From Pseudomonas sp. 14P_8.1_Bac3 (GTDB lineage: Bacteria; Pseudomonadota; Gammaproteobacteria; Pseudomonadales; Pseudomonadaceae): DNA of 64,000 nt. Below the pieces are notes generated by a model. The model did no database searches, had not been told where the DNA came from, and saw only the letters and a list, made by a program, of their open reading frames with translations. The stretch is taken from contig NZ_JANLOD010000032.1 in assembly GCF_025466085.1 (NCBI RefSeq), forward strand, positions 62,001 to 126,000. Direction: 5' to 3'. Below are positions 8,101 through 17,290 of the stretch, piece by piece. A program made the translations under genes and the position numbers. The first letter of the stretch is position 1; each line of letters opens with the position of its first letter.

Positions 8101-8805
8101 TCAGCGGTTGCGTGTGGATTTCGCCTCCGCGGCCACCGTCCCGCTGCCGCAATTGATATACGAGGACGACTTCAACCAACGCTGATCCGGGTAGTAAGAA
8201 AACAACAGTTGTCCGTCTTTCATCGAATCAATCAACCTGTGCGCAATGGCCGGCCGCACCGCAGGGCAACCCAGGCTGCGCCCAATCCGGCCGTTTGCCC
8301 GCGCCAGCACCGGGCTGACATAAGGCGCGCCATGAATCACGATCGCGCGGTCAAACGCGTTGTCGTTGAAACCTGGCTCGAGTCCTTCCATGCGCAGCGA
8401 ATAACCGTTTTGTCCAACATAACTCTGTTGCGTGCGATACAACCCGAGGCTGGTGGCGAAGCTCTCATTCTGATTGGAAAAATTGACAGCCATGTTTTCG
8501 CCGCTATTCCGGCCGTGGGCGACGAGCTCATGAAACAGCAATTTGCGCTTCTTTAAATCGAACACCCACAGGCGTTGCTCGGTCGAAGGCAGTGAATAGT
8601 CAATGATCGCAAGTCTTTGGACAGGCGCAGCGCCTTGAGCGATGCTGCACTGCGAGGCCCGAACGGCGAGGTTGATGACGCTGGCATTGGCTTTCGGCGC
8701 CGCTTTGATGAGGGCGGCCGCAAGCGAATCGGCGTAGGCTGACGGTACGGACATTGCAGCCAGAAGCAGGCCCGGCAATAGAAAGCCAAAACGTAGTAGC
8801 GCCAT
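8101..8805 (-). CDS. Periplasmic L,D-transpeptidase-type protein (YkuD_2 family)
   Basis: 234 residues with an N-terminal signal peptide (cleaved near AYA-DS). The catalytic signature is H158 in VIHGAPY and C180 in GRSLGCPAVRP, as in the murein L,D-transpeptidase catalytic domain family. It should cut or link peptidoglycan stem peptides, or attach proteins to them. It is divergently transcribed from a second, larger transpeptidase with an 81-base gap, so the two may share control. Confidence 0.83.
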   Translation of the reverse strand: MALLRFGFLLPGLLLAAMSVPSAYADSLAAALIKAAPKANASVINLAVRASQCSIAQGAAPVQRLAIIDYSLPSTEQRLWVFDLKKRKLLFHELVAHGRNSGENMAVNFSNQNESFATSLGLYRTQQSYVGQNGYSLRMEGLEPGFNDNAFDRAIVIHGAPYVSPVLARANGRIGRSLGCPAVRPAIAHRLIDSMKDGQLLFSYYPDQRWLKSSSYINCGSGTVAAEAKSTRNR

Positions 8806-8886
8806 AGAGATGTCTCATCATGTTAAGTTCGAGTCTAGCAGCGTGTTGAAAGTCGGGCGTTGAATGCGGGAGATTAAGGATTATTC

Positions 8887-10629
8887 ATGGTGCGTTTAAC
8901 AAGGTTATTCGTCATAAGCCGCGTTTTTTTTATGGGCTTTCTGATCAGCGGCACTGCGCTTGCAGAAACTTCGCCGATTGAGCAGGTAACTGCACCTAGT
9001 TCCGTTATGGATGCGGCAGCGGAGGATAATGTCGGTCAAGCCATCCAGGCATCGCTCGAACCGCTGAAAACTGCGTTTCCGCCACTGTTGACGGCTCCAC
9101 GTAACCGGCGCGTCGACGTCAGCCGTTTGGTCATGGACTTCTATACCCATCGCGCTTATCGCGCAGCATGGGCCAGTGACAGCGATGTCGCACAATTGAT
9201 CGCCAGCCTCAACGCGACCGACGTGGACGGTTTGAACCCGGCGGATTTTCACATTGACGAGCTGGTGCAGTCCCAGGCCGCGATGCAATCCACTGCGGTC
9301 ACGCCCGAGCAGCGCGCGGCATTTGATCTGGCAACGACCCATACCTTTATCACCGCACTGCTGCAGTTGCGGCGGGGTAAGGTCGATCCGTCGCGACTCG
9401 ACATGCATTGGAATTTTGACGCGAATGGCGTCGACCCCCGCGACGACGTCAATGCATTTTTCGCGGCGCTCGACAGCCACGACGTGGCGAAGGCCTTTGC
9501 GATCGCACCGCCGCAAGAGGCGGTGTATAGCGGATTGCGTCAGGCGCTGGCGCAACTACGGGGCATCCGCGAACGCGGCGGGTGGCCAAAAGTAGTGGTA
9601 GATCATTCGCTCAAGCCTGGCATGGACGAACCGGCCGTGGCGCAATTACGCGCGAGAATGGTTGCGGCAGGTTTCCTTGACCCGCGTTTGATCCATGGCA
9701 CCAAATACGACGGTGCCGTCACCGCAGCGGTGAAAAAGTATCAGACCGAGCAGTACCTTGGCGCTGACGGCATGGCGGGGGCGACCACGCTGGAGGCGTT
9801 GAATGTGCCGGTTGACGCGCGCATCGACCAGGTCCGGGTCAACATGGAACGGGCGCGCTGGCTGCTTTATAAACTGCAAGGCACGTTTGTTATTGTCGAT
9901 ATCGCCGGCTACAAAGTCGCTATGTACCGCGATGGTCAACCGATCTGGCGCTCCCGGGTGCAGGTCGGCAAGACTGCTCGCAATACGCCGATTTTCCAGG
10001 CGCAGATTACCTACATCACGTTCAACCCGACCTGGACCGTGCCGCCAACAATCCTCAAGGAAGACGTGCTGCCGAAAATCCAGAGCAATCCCGGTTATCT
10101 GGCCGCTAACCGCATTCGCGTGATCGATCGCGAGGGCAACGAGCTGAACCCATCGACCGTGGACTGGACCAACCCGCGCGGGATCAGTCTGCGTCAGGAC
10201 GCCGGGCCTGAGAGTTCACTGGGTCAAGTGGTGATCCGCTTCCCCAACGACTACGCGATTTACCTGCACGACACGCCGCATCGCGAGCTGTTCGCCAAGA
10301 CTGTCCGAGCGACCAGCTCGGGTTGCATCCGCGTTGAGAACCCTCTGCAACTGGTGGAGCTGTTGTTCAACGACCCGGTTAAATGGAACAGCGCCGGTAT
10401 TCAGAAACAGCTGGCGAATGGCAAGACCGAAAACATTCGCCTTCCGGTGAAAGTGCCTGTGTTACTGGCTTATTGGACTGTCGATCTGGGCAGTGACGGG
10501 CGCGTGGCGTTTAAACCGGATGTGTACGGCTACGATGCGCCAGTACTGAAGGCGTTGAACCGGCCCGCGCAGATACCGGTGCTGAATTTACATGCCGCGA
10601 CGGCTTCCACGGGGACTGGCCAGCATTAG
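8887..10629 (+). CDS. YcbB/LdtD-type L,D-transpeptidase
   Basis: 580 residues. Signal peptide (about 1-26), a helical N-terminal region, a peptidoglycan-binding domain 1 (about 242-305, with GADGMAGATTLEALN), then a YkuD catalytic domain (about 335-500) with H461 in YLHDTPHRELF and C480 in SSGCIRVENP. Length and architecture match E. coli LdtD (YcbB), which makes 3-3 peptidoglycan crosslinks and can bypass PBP transpeptidation. The start ATG is preceded by only a weak ribosome site. Divergent from the YkuD_2 gene. Confidence 0.9.
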   Translation: MVRLTRLFVISRVFFMGFLISGTALAETSPIEQVTAPSSVMDAAAEDNVGQAIQASLEPLKTAFPPLLTAPRNRRVDVSRLVMDFYTHRAYRAAWASDSDVAQLIASLNATDVDGLNPADFHIDELVQSQAAMQSTAVTPEQRAAFDLATTHTFITALLQLRRGKVDPSRLDMHWNFDANGVDPRDDVNAFFAALDSHDVAKAFAIAPPQEAVYSGLRQALAQLRGIRERGGWPKVVVDHSLKPGMDEPAVAQLRARMVAAGFLDPRLIHGTKYDGAVTAAVKKYQTEQYLGADGMAGATTLEALNVPVDARIDQVRVNMERARWLLYKLQGTFVIVDIAGYKVAMYRDGQPIWRSRVQVGKTARNTPIFQAQITYITFNPTWTVPPTILKEDVLPKIQSNPGYLAANRIRVIDREGNELNPSTVDWTNPRGISLRQDAGPESSLGQVVIRFPNDYAIYLHDTPHRELFAKTVRATSSGCIRVENPLQLVELLFNDPVKWNSAGIQKQLANGKTENIRLPVKVPVLLAYWTVDLGSDGRVAFKPDVYGYDAPVLKALNRPAQIPVLNLHAATASTGTGQH

Positions 10630-10745
10630 ATCAAGGGCGCACAGGACGACGTCAGCCGTTCGGCGCTTGCGCCAGGGTAGATAAATGGCTTCGCCTAACC
10701 TTTGATTTACCGGAAATTCTCCGGTGCTTACAAGGAAGGTGTGGC

Positions 10746-10850
10746 ATGACTTCATTAAAGTTCGGCGCGTCCATCCTGTTGGTATGCCTGGCACAATGCC
10801 ATGCGACACCTGTCCAGCGGACAATTGCCCCGTACCAGCTCGTAGACTAA
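10746..10850 (+). CDS. Possible 34-residue secreted peptide
   Basis: A short ORF behind a good Shine-Dalgarno (AAGGAAGG, six bases before the ATG). Residues 1-20 read as a signal peptide (MTSLKFGASILLVCLAQCHA), followed by a 14-residue mature part, TPVQRTIAPYQLVD. It lies in the 281-base gap between ldtD-like and the cyclase gene. It may be a genuine micropeptide or the surviving 5' end of a decayed secreted-protein gene. I recognise no family. Confidence 0.4.
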   Translation: MTSLKFGASILLVCLAQCHATPVQRTIAPYQLVD

Positions 10851-10910
10851 GCTCGCAGGCTTTAAGGGTTTTGGGCCTTCGCCCATGCCTTACCCTTGCA
10901 GGACGAGCGT

Positions 10911-12482
10911 TTGCCTATCTCCCACGACGACCCGCGCCACGCCAGTGGTGCCGCATTGAAACGGCTGCCCCTGCGCAAGGCCGCGGTGCTGTTTATTGTG
11001 GTGGTGTGTCTGTGCCTGTGCGGTTTGCTGTACCTGCAACTGGAGCAATCGCGCCGGCACGATCTGGCGGTGGCCGAGGTCGCGTCCTCGAACCTGACGC
11101 GGGCCATGGCACAGCAGGCTGAAGACACGTTCATGAAAGCCGATCTGGTGCTGACCAGCCTGACGGACTGGATTCAGGCCGACGGTTTCGGCCCCGAGCA
11201 GATACCACGGCTACAAAAGACATTCGCCCGACGGGTGCAGGCGCTGAGCCAGCTGCACGGCATTTTCCTGTTCGATCAGAAGGGGCAATGGGTCGCCACC
11301 TCATTCGATGACATGCCTCGTGGTCCGGGCGTGGCGGACCGCGAATACTTCCTGTTTCACCAGCAGAACGTGTCCTCCGTGGCGCACATCGGGCCGGCGA
11401 TTCGCAGCCGCAAGAATGACGAGTGGATCATCCCGGTTTCCAAGCGGGTGAACGACAAGGATGGCCATTTCCAGGGCGTTTTGTTGGCCGGGATCAAAAT
11501 GTCCTACTTCGATCAGTTTTTTAAAAGCTTCAGTCTCGACGATGACGGCTCGATGTTTCTCGCGCTGACCGACGGGACGTTGCTGGCGCGACGGCCGTTT
11601 GTCGAGGCGCAGATTGGCCGGTCGCTGGCCAAGGGCGAGATCTTCAGCAAGCACCTGGCCGGTGCGATGTCCGGCAACGCCATGATCGGTTCGGTACTCG
11701 ATGGCACCGTGCGCTTGTACGGTTACCGGCAACTCGATGCATATCCGGTGGTGGTGTCCGCGGCGTCGTCGCGGGAATCGATTCTCAAGGGGTGGTACGA
11801 CACCGCGTTCCAGTCCAGCGTCATCGTCGCGCTGGTGGTGCTGGGCGTGGGCTTGTTCGGCTGGGTGTTCGTGCGGCAGGTGCGTCTGGGCGAACGGGTC
11901 GAGAAGGATTTGCGCAAGGCCAAGGAAGCGTTGAAGCTGATCGCCACCCACGACAGCCTGACCGGGCTGGCCAATCGCCGCCTGTTCGAGCAGGCGCTGG
12001 AGATCGAGTTCGGTCGTGGCATTCGCCAGTCCAGTTCGCTGGGGCTGATCATGCTCGATATCGACTACTTCAAACGATACAACGACGCTTACGGGCACGT
12101 GGTGGGTGACCATTGCCTGACGGAAGTGGCGAGGGCGGTGAAGGGTTGCTGTCATCGCCCTGTCGATCTGGCGGTGCGCTATGGCGGCGAAGAGTTCGCG
12201 GTGTTGTTGCCGGACACCGATATTCATGGCGCGCTGGTGATCGCCGAACAGATCCGCCGCAGCGTCATGGCCAGGCACATCAATCACAGCGGCTCTCCCA
12301 ACGGTTTTGTCACCGTCAGCCTCGGCTGCTATGCGTTCGTCCCGACCCGACTGGACAGCACGGAAGTCTTCATAGGCCGCGCGGACGCTGCGCTGTATCA
12401 GGCCAAGCGTTCGGGGCGCAACCGTTCAGCCGTGTTGTCGATGGAAAGCGGCGTCGGCGAATTGATGCGCTCCGATCGTTAG
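10911..12482 (+). CDS. Membrane diguanylate cyclase with Cache sensor (GGDEF)
   Basis: 523 residues. TM1 (about 23-42), a periplasmic double-Cache-like region to about 300, TM2 (about 305-325), then GGDEF. The active site is GGEEF with an RxxD inhibitory site (RPVD) five residues before it, so an active, product-inhibited cyclase is expected. No ATG lies near the start: TTG at 10911 is chosen because AGGA is seven bases upstream; an in-frame TTG at 10896 is less well placed. It makes c-di-GMP in response to a periplasmic ligand; the ligand is not evident. Confidence 0.88.
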   Translation: MPISHDDPRHASGAALKRLPLRKAAVLFIVVVCLCLCGLLYLQLEQSRRHDLAVAEVASSNLTRAMAQQAEDTFMKADLVLTSLTDWIQADGFGPEQIPRLQKTFARRVQALSQLHGIFLFDQKGQWVATSFDDMPRGPGVADREYFLFHQQNVSSVAHIGPAIRSRKNDEWIIPVSKRVNDKDGHFQGVLLAGIKMSYFDQFFKSFSLDDDGSMFLALTDGTLLARRPFVEAQIGRSLAKGEIFSKHLAGAMSGNAMIGSVLDGTVRLYGYRQLDAYPVVVSAASSRESILKGWYDTAFQSSVIVALVVLGVGLFGWVFVRQVRLGERVEKDLRKAKEALKLIATHDSLTGLANRRLFEQALEIEFGRGIRQSSSLGLIMLDIDYFKRYNDAYGHVVGDHCLTEVARAVKGCCHRPVDLAVRYGGEEFAVLLPDTDIHGALVIAEQIRRSVMARHINHSGSPNGFVTVSLGCYAFVPTRLDSTEVFIGRADAALYQAKRSGRNRSAVLSMESGVGELMRSDR

Positions 12483-12545
12483 GGCGACTTAAACACTGAT
12501 CATTAAGCGACCGGTGATTGCACTTCACGGATCGCTTTTATGCGT

Positions 12546-12869
12546 TCAGCTGCCTGTTCCGCCACCGGCACCCCCGGTCCCGCCACCTGCCGCTCCGGTG
12601 CCGCCACCCGCACCTGAGCCGCTGCCGCCGCCTGCTCCGCCCATGCTGCCGGAGCTGCTGTTCGAGGAGCCCGAACCGCTGGTGCCGCTACTGCCACTTT
12701 GGCCACCGGTCGGTGTGCCGGGGTTGTTGTTGGGCGCCATCGTCGAGCCGCCTGTCGAGCCGGATTTGGTGCCAGAGGCGTCAGCGCCGTCGCCGGTGGC
12801 GGCGATCGCGGTGGCAGAGGCCGCCAACAGACTTGCCAGCAACAGTGAAGTGATTTTGATGTTCATCAT
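12546..12869 (-). CDS. Secreted Gly/Ser-rich low-complexity protein
   Basis: 107 residues: signal peptide (about 1-24, ending ATAIAA) and a mature part almost entirely Gly, Ser, Thr and Ala with runs such as GGAGGGTG near the C-terminus. No catalytic or folded domain is visible. GGAG lies seven bases before the ATG at 12869; a second ATG follows immediately. It may be disordered in the envelope, but its role is unknown. It converges on the cyclase gene. Confidence 0.65.
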   Translation of the reverse strand: MMNIKITSLLLASLLAASATAIAATGDGADASGTKSGSTGGSTMAPNNNPGTPTGGQSGSSGTSGSGSSNSSSGSMGGAGGGSGSGAGGGTGAAGGGTGGAGGGTGS

Positions 12870-12958
12870 GGTGCGTCTCCAAAGATGAGTCGGTACCTGA
12901 TGTTGGTGTGGAACGGCGGCTGATTGGTGCCGATTGGATGACGAGCGGTCAGCGCCGG

Positions 12959-13540
12959 TTAGCGAAGGTCCGCAAGCTTTTGTTCGAGACTCTGCCGTAC
13001 CGACGGCCATTCCTCATCAATGATGCTGAAGCGCACCGAGTTGCGCTTGCGGCCATCCGGCATGATCCGCTCGTGGCGCACGATGCCTTCCTGCTGCGCC
13101 CCGAGCCTGAGGATCGCACTGCGTGATTTCTGGTTGTTTTCGTCGGTGGTGAATTGCACGCGCACGCAGTCCAGTCTGTCGAAGGCATGGCACAGCATCA
13201 GGTATTTGGCTTCGGTGTTGACGAAGGTTTTTTGCCAGCGCGCCGAGATCCAGCTGCTGCCGATTTCGAGCTTGCGGTTGAGCCGGTCAATTTTCCAGAA
13301 CCGCGTTGAACCGATGACTTCGCCCGTATCGTTGAGCACGATGGCAAAGGGCAGGACCGTCCCGGCGTCGCGTCCGTCGAGGGCTTTTTTCAGGTAGCTG
13401 TCGACAGTGGTCGGGGAGGGCACGACGGTGACGGTCAGGTTCCACAGTTCGCCGTCGGTGGCAGCGTGGACCAATGCGTCGGCATCGCTGTATTGCAGCG
13501 GGCGCAGGCTGATTCGGTTGCCCTTGAGGGTGGTGTCCAT
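12959..13540 (-). CDS. GNAT-family N-acetyltransferase (RimJ/RimL type)
   Basis: 193 residues. It has the RimJ/RimL-type start (ISLRPLQYSDADAL), GEVIGSTRFWKID and LEIGSSWISARWQKTFVNTEAK, and a CoA-contact region around VNTEAKYLMLCHAFD. Members acetylate protein N-termini, amino acids or small molecules; the substrate cannot be read from the sequence. It is divergent from xthA. Confidence 0.82.
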   Translation of the reverse strand: MDTTLKGNRISLRPLQYSDADALVHAATDGELWNLTVTVVPSPTTVDSYLKKALDGRDAGTVLPFAIVLNDTGEVIGSTRFWKIDRLNRKLEIGSSWISARWQKTFVNTEAKYLMLCHAFDRLDCVRVQFTTDENNQKSRSAILRLGAQQEGIVRHERIMPDGRKRNSVRFSIIDEEWPSVRQSLEQKLADLR

Positions 13541-13669
13541 GATGTCTTTTTTCTCGGCGGCTCAGGCGGGGTGTCAGGTGCCCTATTACGACGCACTTGC
13601 AGTAGCCGACGCAACCACCGGGAGGCTTCGGGGTCACACACTCAACACACTTGTCCGGAGCGCAGGCCC

Positions 13670-14464
13670 ATGAAGAATTTGCGGATCGCCACGTTCAACG
13701 TCAACGGCATGCGCGCCCGGCTGCCCAACCTGCTGGCCTGGCTGGAGCGGGAGAAACCGGACATCGCCTGCTTGCAGGAACTCAAGTCGGTGGACAGTGC
13801 ATTTCCGGCTGCGGAGCTGGAGGCGGCCGGCTACGGTGCGATCTGGCAGGGGCAGTCGTCGTGGAACGGGGTGGCAATCCTGGCGCGGGATGCGCAACCG
13901 CTGGAAAGTCGGCGTGGCCTGCCGGGCGATGACAGCGATACCCACAGCCGTTATCTGGAGGCTGCCGTGCACGGCATCCTGGTGGGCTGCTTGTACCTGC
14001 CCAACGGCAATCCGCAGCCGGGGCCTAAGTTCGACTACAAACTGGCCTGGTTCGAACGGCTGATCGCCTATGCCAGGGACCTGCAGAAAAGCGAACACCC
14101 CGTGGTGTTGGCCGGCGATTACAACGTGGTGCCGACCGACATGGATATCTACAACCCGCGTTCCTGGCTCAAGGATGCGCTGCTGCAACCGGAAAGCCGC
14201 GAGTGTTATCAGCGGCTACTGGACCAAGGCTGGACCGACTCCCTGCGTCATTTGTATCCCGAGGATCGGCTCTACACCTTCTGGGACTATTTCCGGCAGC
14301 ACTGGCAGAAAAATTCCGGACTGCGCATCGATCACTTGTTGCTCAATCCAGCGCTGAGTCCTTACTTGCAAGAGGCCGGTGTCGATGCGTGGGTGCGCAA
14401 CGAGCCGCACGCGAGCGATCATGCGCCGGCGTGGATTCAGCTGAGTTCGCGCAAGCGCCGCTGA
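13670..14464 (+). CDS. xthA: Exodeoxyribonuclease III family AP endonuclease
   Basis: 264 residues, EEP-fold nuclease acting at abasic sites and 3' blocks in base excision repair. Motifs: TFNVNGMRARL, CLQELKS with metal-binding Glu37, AGDYNVVPTDMD, RIDHLLL and the catalytic SDHAP near the end. The start at 13670 has GGAG ten bases upstream; the open frame extends further 5' but begins inside the neighbouring promoter region. Confidence 0.93.
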   Translation: MKNLRIATFNVNGMRARLPNLLAWLEREKPDIACLQELKSVDSAFPAAELEAAGYGAIWQGQSSWNGVAILARDAQPLESRRGLPGDDSDTHSRYLEAAVHGILVGCLYLPNGNPQPGPKFDYKLAWFERLIAYARDLQKSEHPVVLAGDYNVVPTDMDIYNPRSWLKDALLQPESRECYQRLLDQGWTDSLRHLYPEDRLYTFWDYFRQHWQKNSGLRIDHLLLNPALSPYLQEAGVDAWVRNEPHASDHAPAWIQLSSRKRR

Positions 14465-14561
14465 TTGTTCACACGACAATTGGCGAAATCAATTGTCGTT
14501 GCGGGCTGTTTTTGTCTTATACAGGGCGTCCATCCACGGCCCTGTGCATAAGGAACCAGCC

Positions 14562-15389
14562 ATGAGCGAGCCCCGCCTGAGCAATCTTGCGCTGTACCTG
14601 CAACGCCTGGGTTTCGATGCGCCACCCAAGCCCACCCTGGAAACCCTGCGCCGGCTACAACTGCGCCACACCGGAGCTTTTCCGTTCGAAAACCTCAGCA
14701 CCTTGTCCGGCGAACCTGTTCGCATCGATTTGCCCTCCATCGAACAAAAAGTCCTGCACGATGGGCGTGGGGGATACTGCTACGAACTCAACAACCTGTT
14801 CCTGGCTTTGCTCCAGGCGCTGGGCTTCGCCGCCCGCGGCATCTCCGGCCGCGTGGTCCTGGGGCAGCCCGAAGGCGCGTGGACTGCCCGAACACACCGC
14901 CTGAGCCTCGTTACCCTCAAAGGCGTGCCCTACATCACCGATGTGGGCTTCGGTGGCATGGTTCCTACCGCGCCCCTGCTGCTCGACACCTCGGACGAAC
15001 AACCCACGCCTCACGAGCCCTATCGTATCGAGCAGCACGCCGATGGCTACACCCTGCGCGCCAATGTCGCCGGTGAGTGGCGAGCGATGTACATCTTCGA
15101 CCTGCAACGTCAGGAAGACATCGATTACGCGGTCGGCAACTGGTACGTCTCGACCCATCCCGACGCCTCTTTTGCCAAGCAATTGATGGTGGCGCGGACA
15201 GGGGAGGGCTGGCGGCGCACGCTGAACAACGGCAGCTTTGCAATCCACTGGGTGGGCGGCGAGAGCCAGCGGCGACAGGTCACGAGCGTAGACGAGCTGG
15301 TTGAATTGCTGGGGAGTGAGTTCGGTATTCGGGTGCCTGAGCACGAACAGCTGCGGCGGGTACTTGGGTGCTTGATCGAGTTCGCCTAG
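14562..15389 (+). CDS. nat: Arylamine N-acetyltransferase
   Basis: 275 residues, the family's usual length. The Cys-His-Asp triad is complete: C73 in RGGYCYELN, H112 in ARTHRLSLV and D127 in ITDVGFGG. It transfers acetyl from acetyl-CoA to arylamines and hydrazines; the physiological substrate in Pseudomonas is unclear. AAGGA is eight bases before the ATG. It lies about 100 bases behind xthA and may be read from the same promoter. Confidence 0.93.
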   Translation: MSEPRLSNLALYLQRLGFDAPPKPTLETLRRLQLRHTGAFPFENLSTLSGEPVRIDLPSIEQKVLHDGRGGYCYELNNLFLALLQALGFAARGISGRVVLGQPEGAWTARTHRLSLVTLKGVPYITDVGFGGMVPTAPLLLDTSDEQPTPHEPYRIEQHADGYTLRANVAGEWRAMYIFDLQRQEDIDYAVGNWYVSTHPDASFAKQLMVARTGEGWRRTLNNGSFAIHWVGGESQRRQVTSVDELVELLGSEFGIRVPEHEQLRRVLGCLIEFA

Positions 15390-15503
15390 TAGGCCGCAAT
15401 CGCCGGCTCATGGGCGTTTTTGATTACGCCCATCGAAGCTTTGCTGGGGATTCGAGGGGGGAAGGAGGATGGAAATGGATGGGTGTCCATAATCTGACTG
15501 ACA

Positions 15504-15517
15504 AGTTGTATACAACT
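15504..15517. promoter_or_regulatory. Perfect 14-bp palindrome, probable operator of the nucleobase permease
   Basis: AGTTGTATACAACT reads the same on both strands. A degraded copy (TTGCATACAG) follows at about 15540. The TTGTATACAA core resembles sites bound by FCD-type GntR regulators. It lies 68 bases before the permease start, where a repressor would block the promoter. Confidence 0.55.
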
Positions 15518-15584
15518 CTATAGACATTTGTCCTGACTATTGCATACAGTGTGCGCATAACAAAAACCAGGGAACCCCCCAATC

Positions 15585-17102
15585 ATGAAAACGCCCCCTG
15601 TTTCACACCAACGGCCTGAGGATGAAAACCTCGGTGTCGGCGCGAATATGGCTTACGGCCTGCAACATGTTCTGACCATGTACGGCGGCATTGTCGCGGT
15701 ACCTCTGATCATCGGCCAGGCGGCCGGGCTCTCGCCGGCGGACATCGGTTTGTTGATTGCTGCTTCATTGTTTGCGGGGGGCTTGGCGACGTTGCTGCAG
15801 ACCCTCGGTCTACCGTTTTTCGGTTGTCAGTTGCCGCTGGTGCAGGGTGTGTCGTTCTCCGGCGTCGCGACCATGGTGGCGATTGTCAGCAGTGGCGGGG
15901 AGGGCGGCTTTCAATCGATTCTGGGGGCGGTGATTGCCGCGTCACTGATCGGTTTGCTGATCACCCCGGTGTTCTCACGAATAACCAAATTCTTCCCGCC
16001 GCTGGTCACGGGCATCGTAATCACCACCATCGGCTTGACGCTGATGCCGGTGGCCGCGCGTTGGGCCATGGGCGGCAACAGCCATGCGCCGGATTTCGGC
16101 AGCATGGCGAACATCGGTCTGGCGGCGGTGACGCTGGTGCTGGTGCTGTTGTTGAGCAAGATCGGCAGCGCGACCATCTCCCGCTTGTCGATCCTGCTGG
16201 CGATGGTCATCGGCACGATCATCGCGGTGTTCCTCGGCATGGCGGACTTTTCATCCGTCACCCAGGGCCCGATGTTCGGCTTCCCGACCCCGTTCCACTT
16301 CGGCATGCCGACCTTCCATTTCGCCGCGATCCTGTCGATGTGCATCGTGGTCATGGTGACGCTGGTGGAAACGTCGGCAGACATCCTGGCCGTCGGTGAA
16401 ATCATCGGCACCAAGGTCGACTCCAAGCGCCTGGGCAACGGCCTGCGTGCCGACATGCTGTCGAGCATGATCGCGCCGATCTTCGGCTCTTTCACCCAAA
16501 GCGCGTTCGCCCAGAACGTCGGGCTGGTGGCAGTGACCGGAATCAAAAGCCGCTTCGTGGTGGCCACTGGCGGCGTATTCCTGGTGATCCTTGGCCTGCT
16601 GCCCTTCATGGGCCGGGTCATCGCCGCGGTGCCGACTTCCGTGCTCGGTGGTGCCGGGATCGTGTTGTTCGGCACCGTGGCGGCCAGCGGCATTCGCACC
16701 TTGTCCAAGGTTGATTACCGTAACAACGTCAACCTGATCATCGTCGCCACCTCCATCGGTTTCGGCATGATCCCCATCGCGGCACCGAATTTCTACGACC
16801 ACTTCCCAAGCTGGTTCGCGACCATATTCCACTCGGGCATCAGCTCCTCGGCTATCATGGCCATCGTCCTTAACCTGACCTTCAACCACCTCACCGCCGG
16901 CAATTCGGACCAGCAGTCGGTATTCGCGGCGGGGACTGAGCGTGTGTTGCGTTATCAGGACCTGGCAGCGTTACGTGAAGGGGATTACTTCAGCGAAGGC
17001 AAGCTGCATGATTGCGACGGGAAAGAAATCCCGGTGGTGGAGACGGACCATGGGCATGGCGAGGCGAAGGCGGTGCACGCGAAAAGCGGTGAGCATGTCT
17101 AA
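15585..17102 (+). CDS. NCS2-family nucleobase (xanthine/uracil/urate) permease
   Basis: 505 residues, about 14 membrane spans. Family features include GLQHVLTMYGGIVAVPLIIG at the start, QGVSFSGVATM, the motif ETSADILAVGEIIG in the middle and GxxTQSAFAQNVG-like FTQSAFAQNVGLVAVTGIKSR. It belongs to the nucleobase:cation symporter-2 group that imports xanthine, urate or uracil; the exact purine cannot be fixed. No catabolic gene is adjacent. The start has AGGG upstream. Confidence 0.88.
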   Translation: MKTPPVSHQRPEDENLGVGANMAYGLQHVLTMYGGIVAVPLIIGQAAGLSPADIGLLIAASLFAGGLATLLQTLGLPFFGCQLPLVQGVSFSGVATMVAIVSSGGEGGFQSILGAVIAASLIGLLITPVFSRITKFFPPLVTGIVITTIGLTLMPVAARWAMGGNSHAPDFGSMANIGLAAVTLVLVLLLSKIGSATISRLSILLAMVIGTIIAVFLGMADFSSVTQGPMFGFPTPFHFGMPTFHFAAILSMCIVVMVTLVETSADILAVGEIIGTKVDSKRLGNGLRADMLSSMIAPIFGSFTQSAFAQNVGLVAVTGIKSRFVVATGGVFLVILGLLPFMGRVIAAVPTSVLGGAGIVLFGTVAASGIRTLSKVDYRNNVNLIIVATSIGFGMIPIAAPNFYDHFPSWFATIFHSGISSSAIMAIVLNLTFNHLTAGNSDQQSVFAAGTERVLRYQDLAALREGDYFSEGKLHDCDGKEIPVVETDHGHGEAKAVHAKSGEHV

Positions 17103-17103
17103 A

Positions 17104-17136
17104 TGAAAAAGGCGCCTTTCGAGGCGCCTTTTTCAT
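17104..17136 (+). terminator. Terminator of the permease gene
   Basis: GAAAAAGGCGCCTTTCGAGGCGCCTTTTTC hairpin with a T-run, two bases after the stop. Confidence 0.9.
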
Positions 17137-17161
17137 ACGGCAAAATCCAATTTCTCTCGCG

Positions 17162-17205
17162 CACAAAAAAGCCCCTGAACCTTTCGATTCAGGGCCTTTT
17201 CGTTT
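17162..17205 (-). terminator. Terminator of tRNA-Asn
   Basis: On the minus strand a CCCTGAA...TTCAGGG stem ends in a T-run, ten bases beyond the tRNA 3' end. Confidence 0.85.
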
Positions 17206-17214
17206 GTTGCTGTC

Positions 17215-17290
<76 letters not shown>

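Noticed and set aside
12546..12869. Plus-strand Pro-rich reading of the Gly-rich gene
   Set aside because: The minus strand has a signal peptide and ribosome site; the plus-strand Pro/Arg-rich frames have neither.
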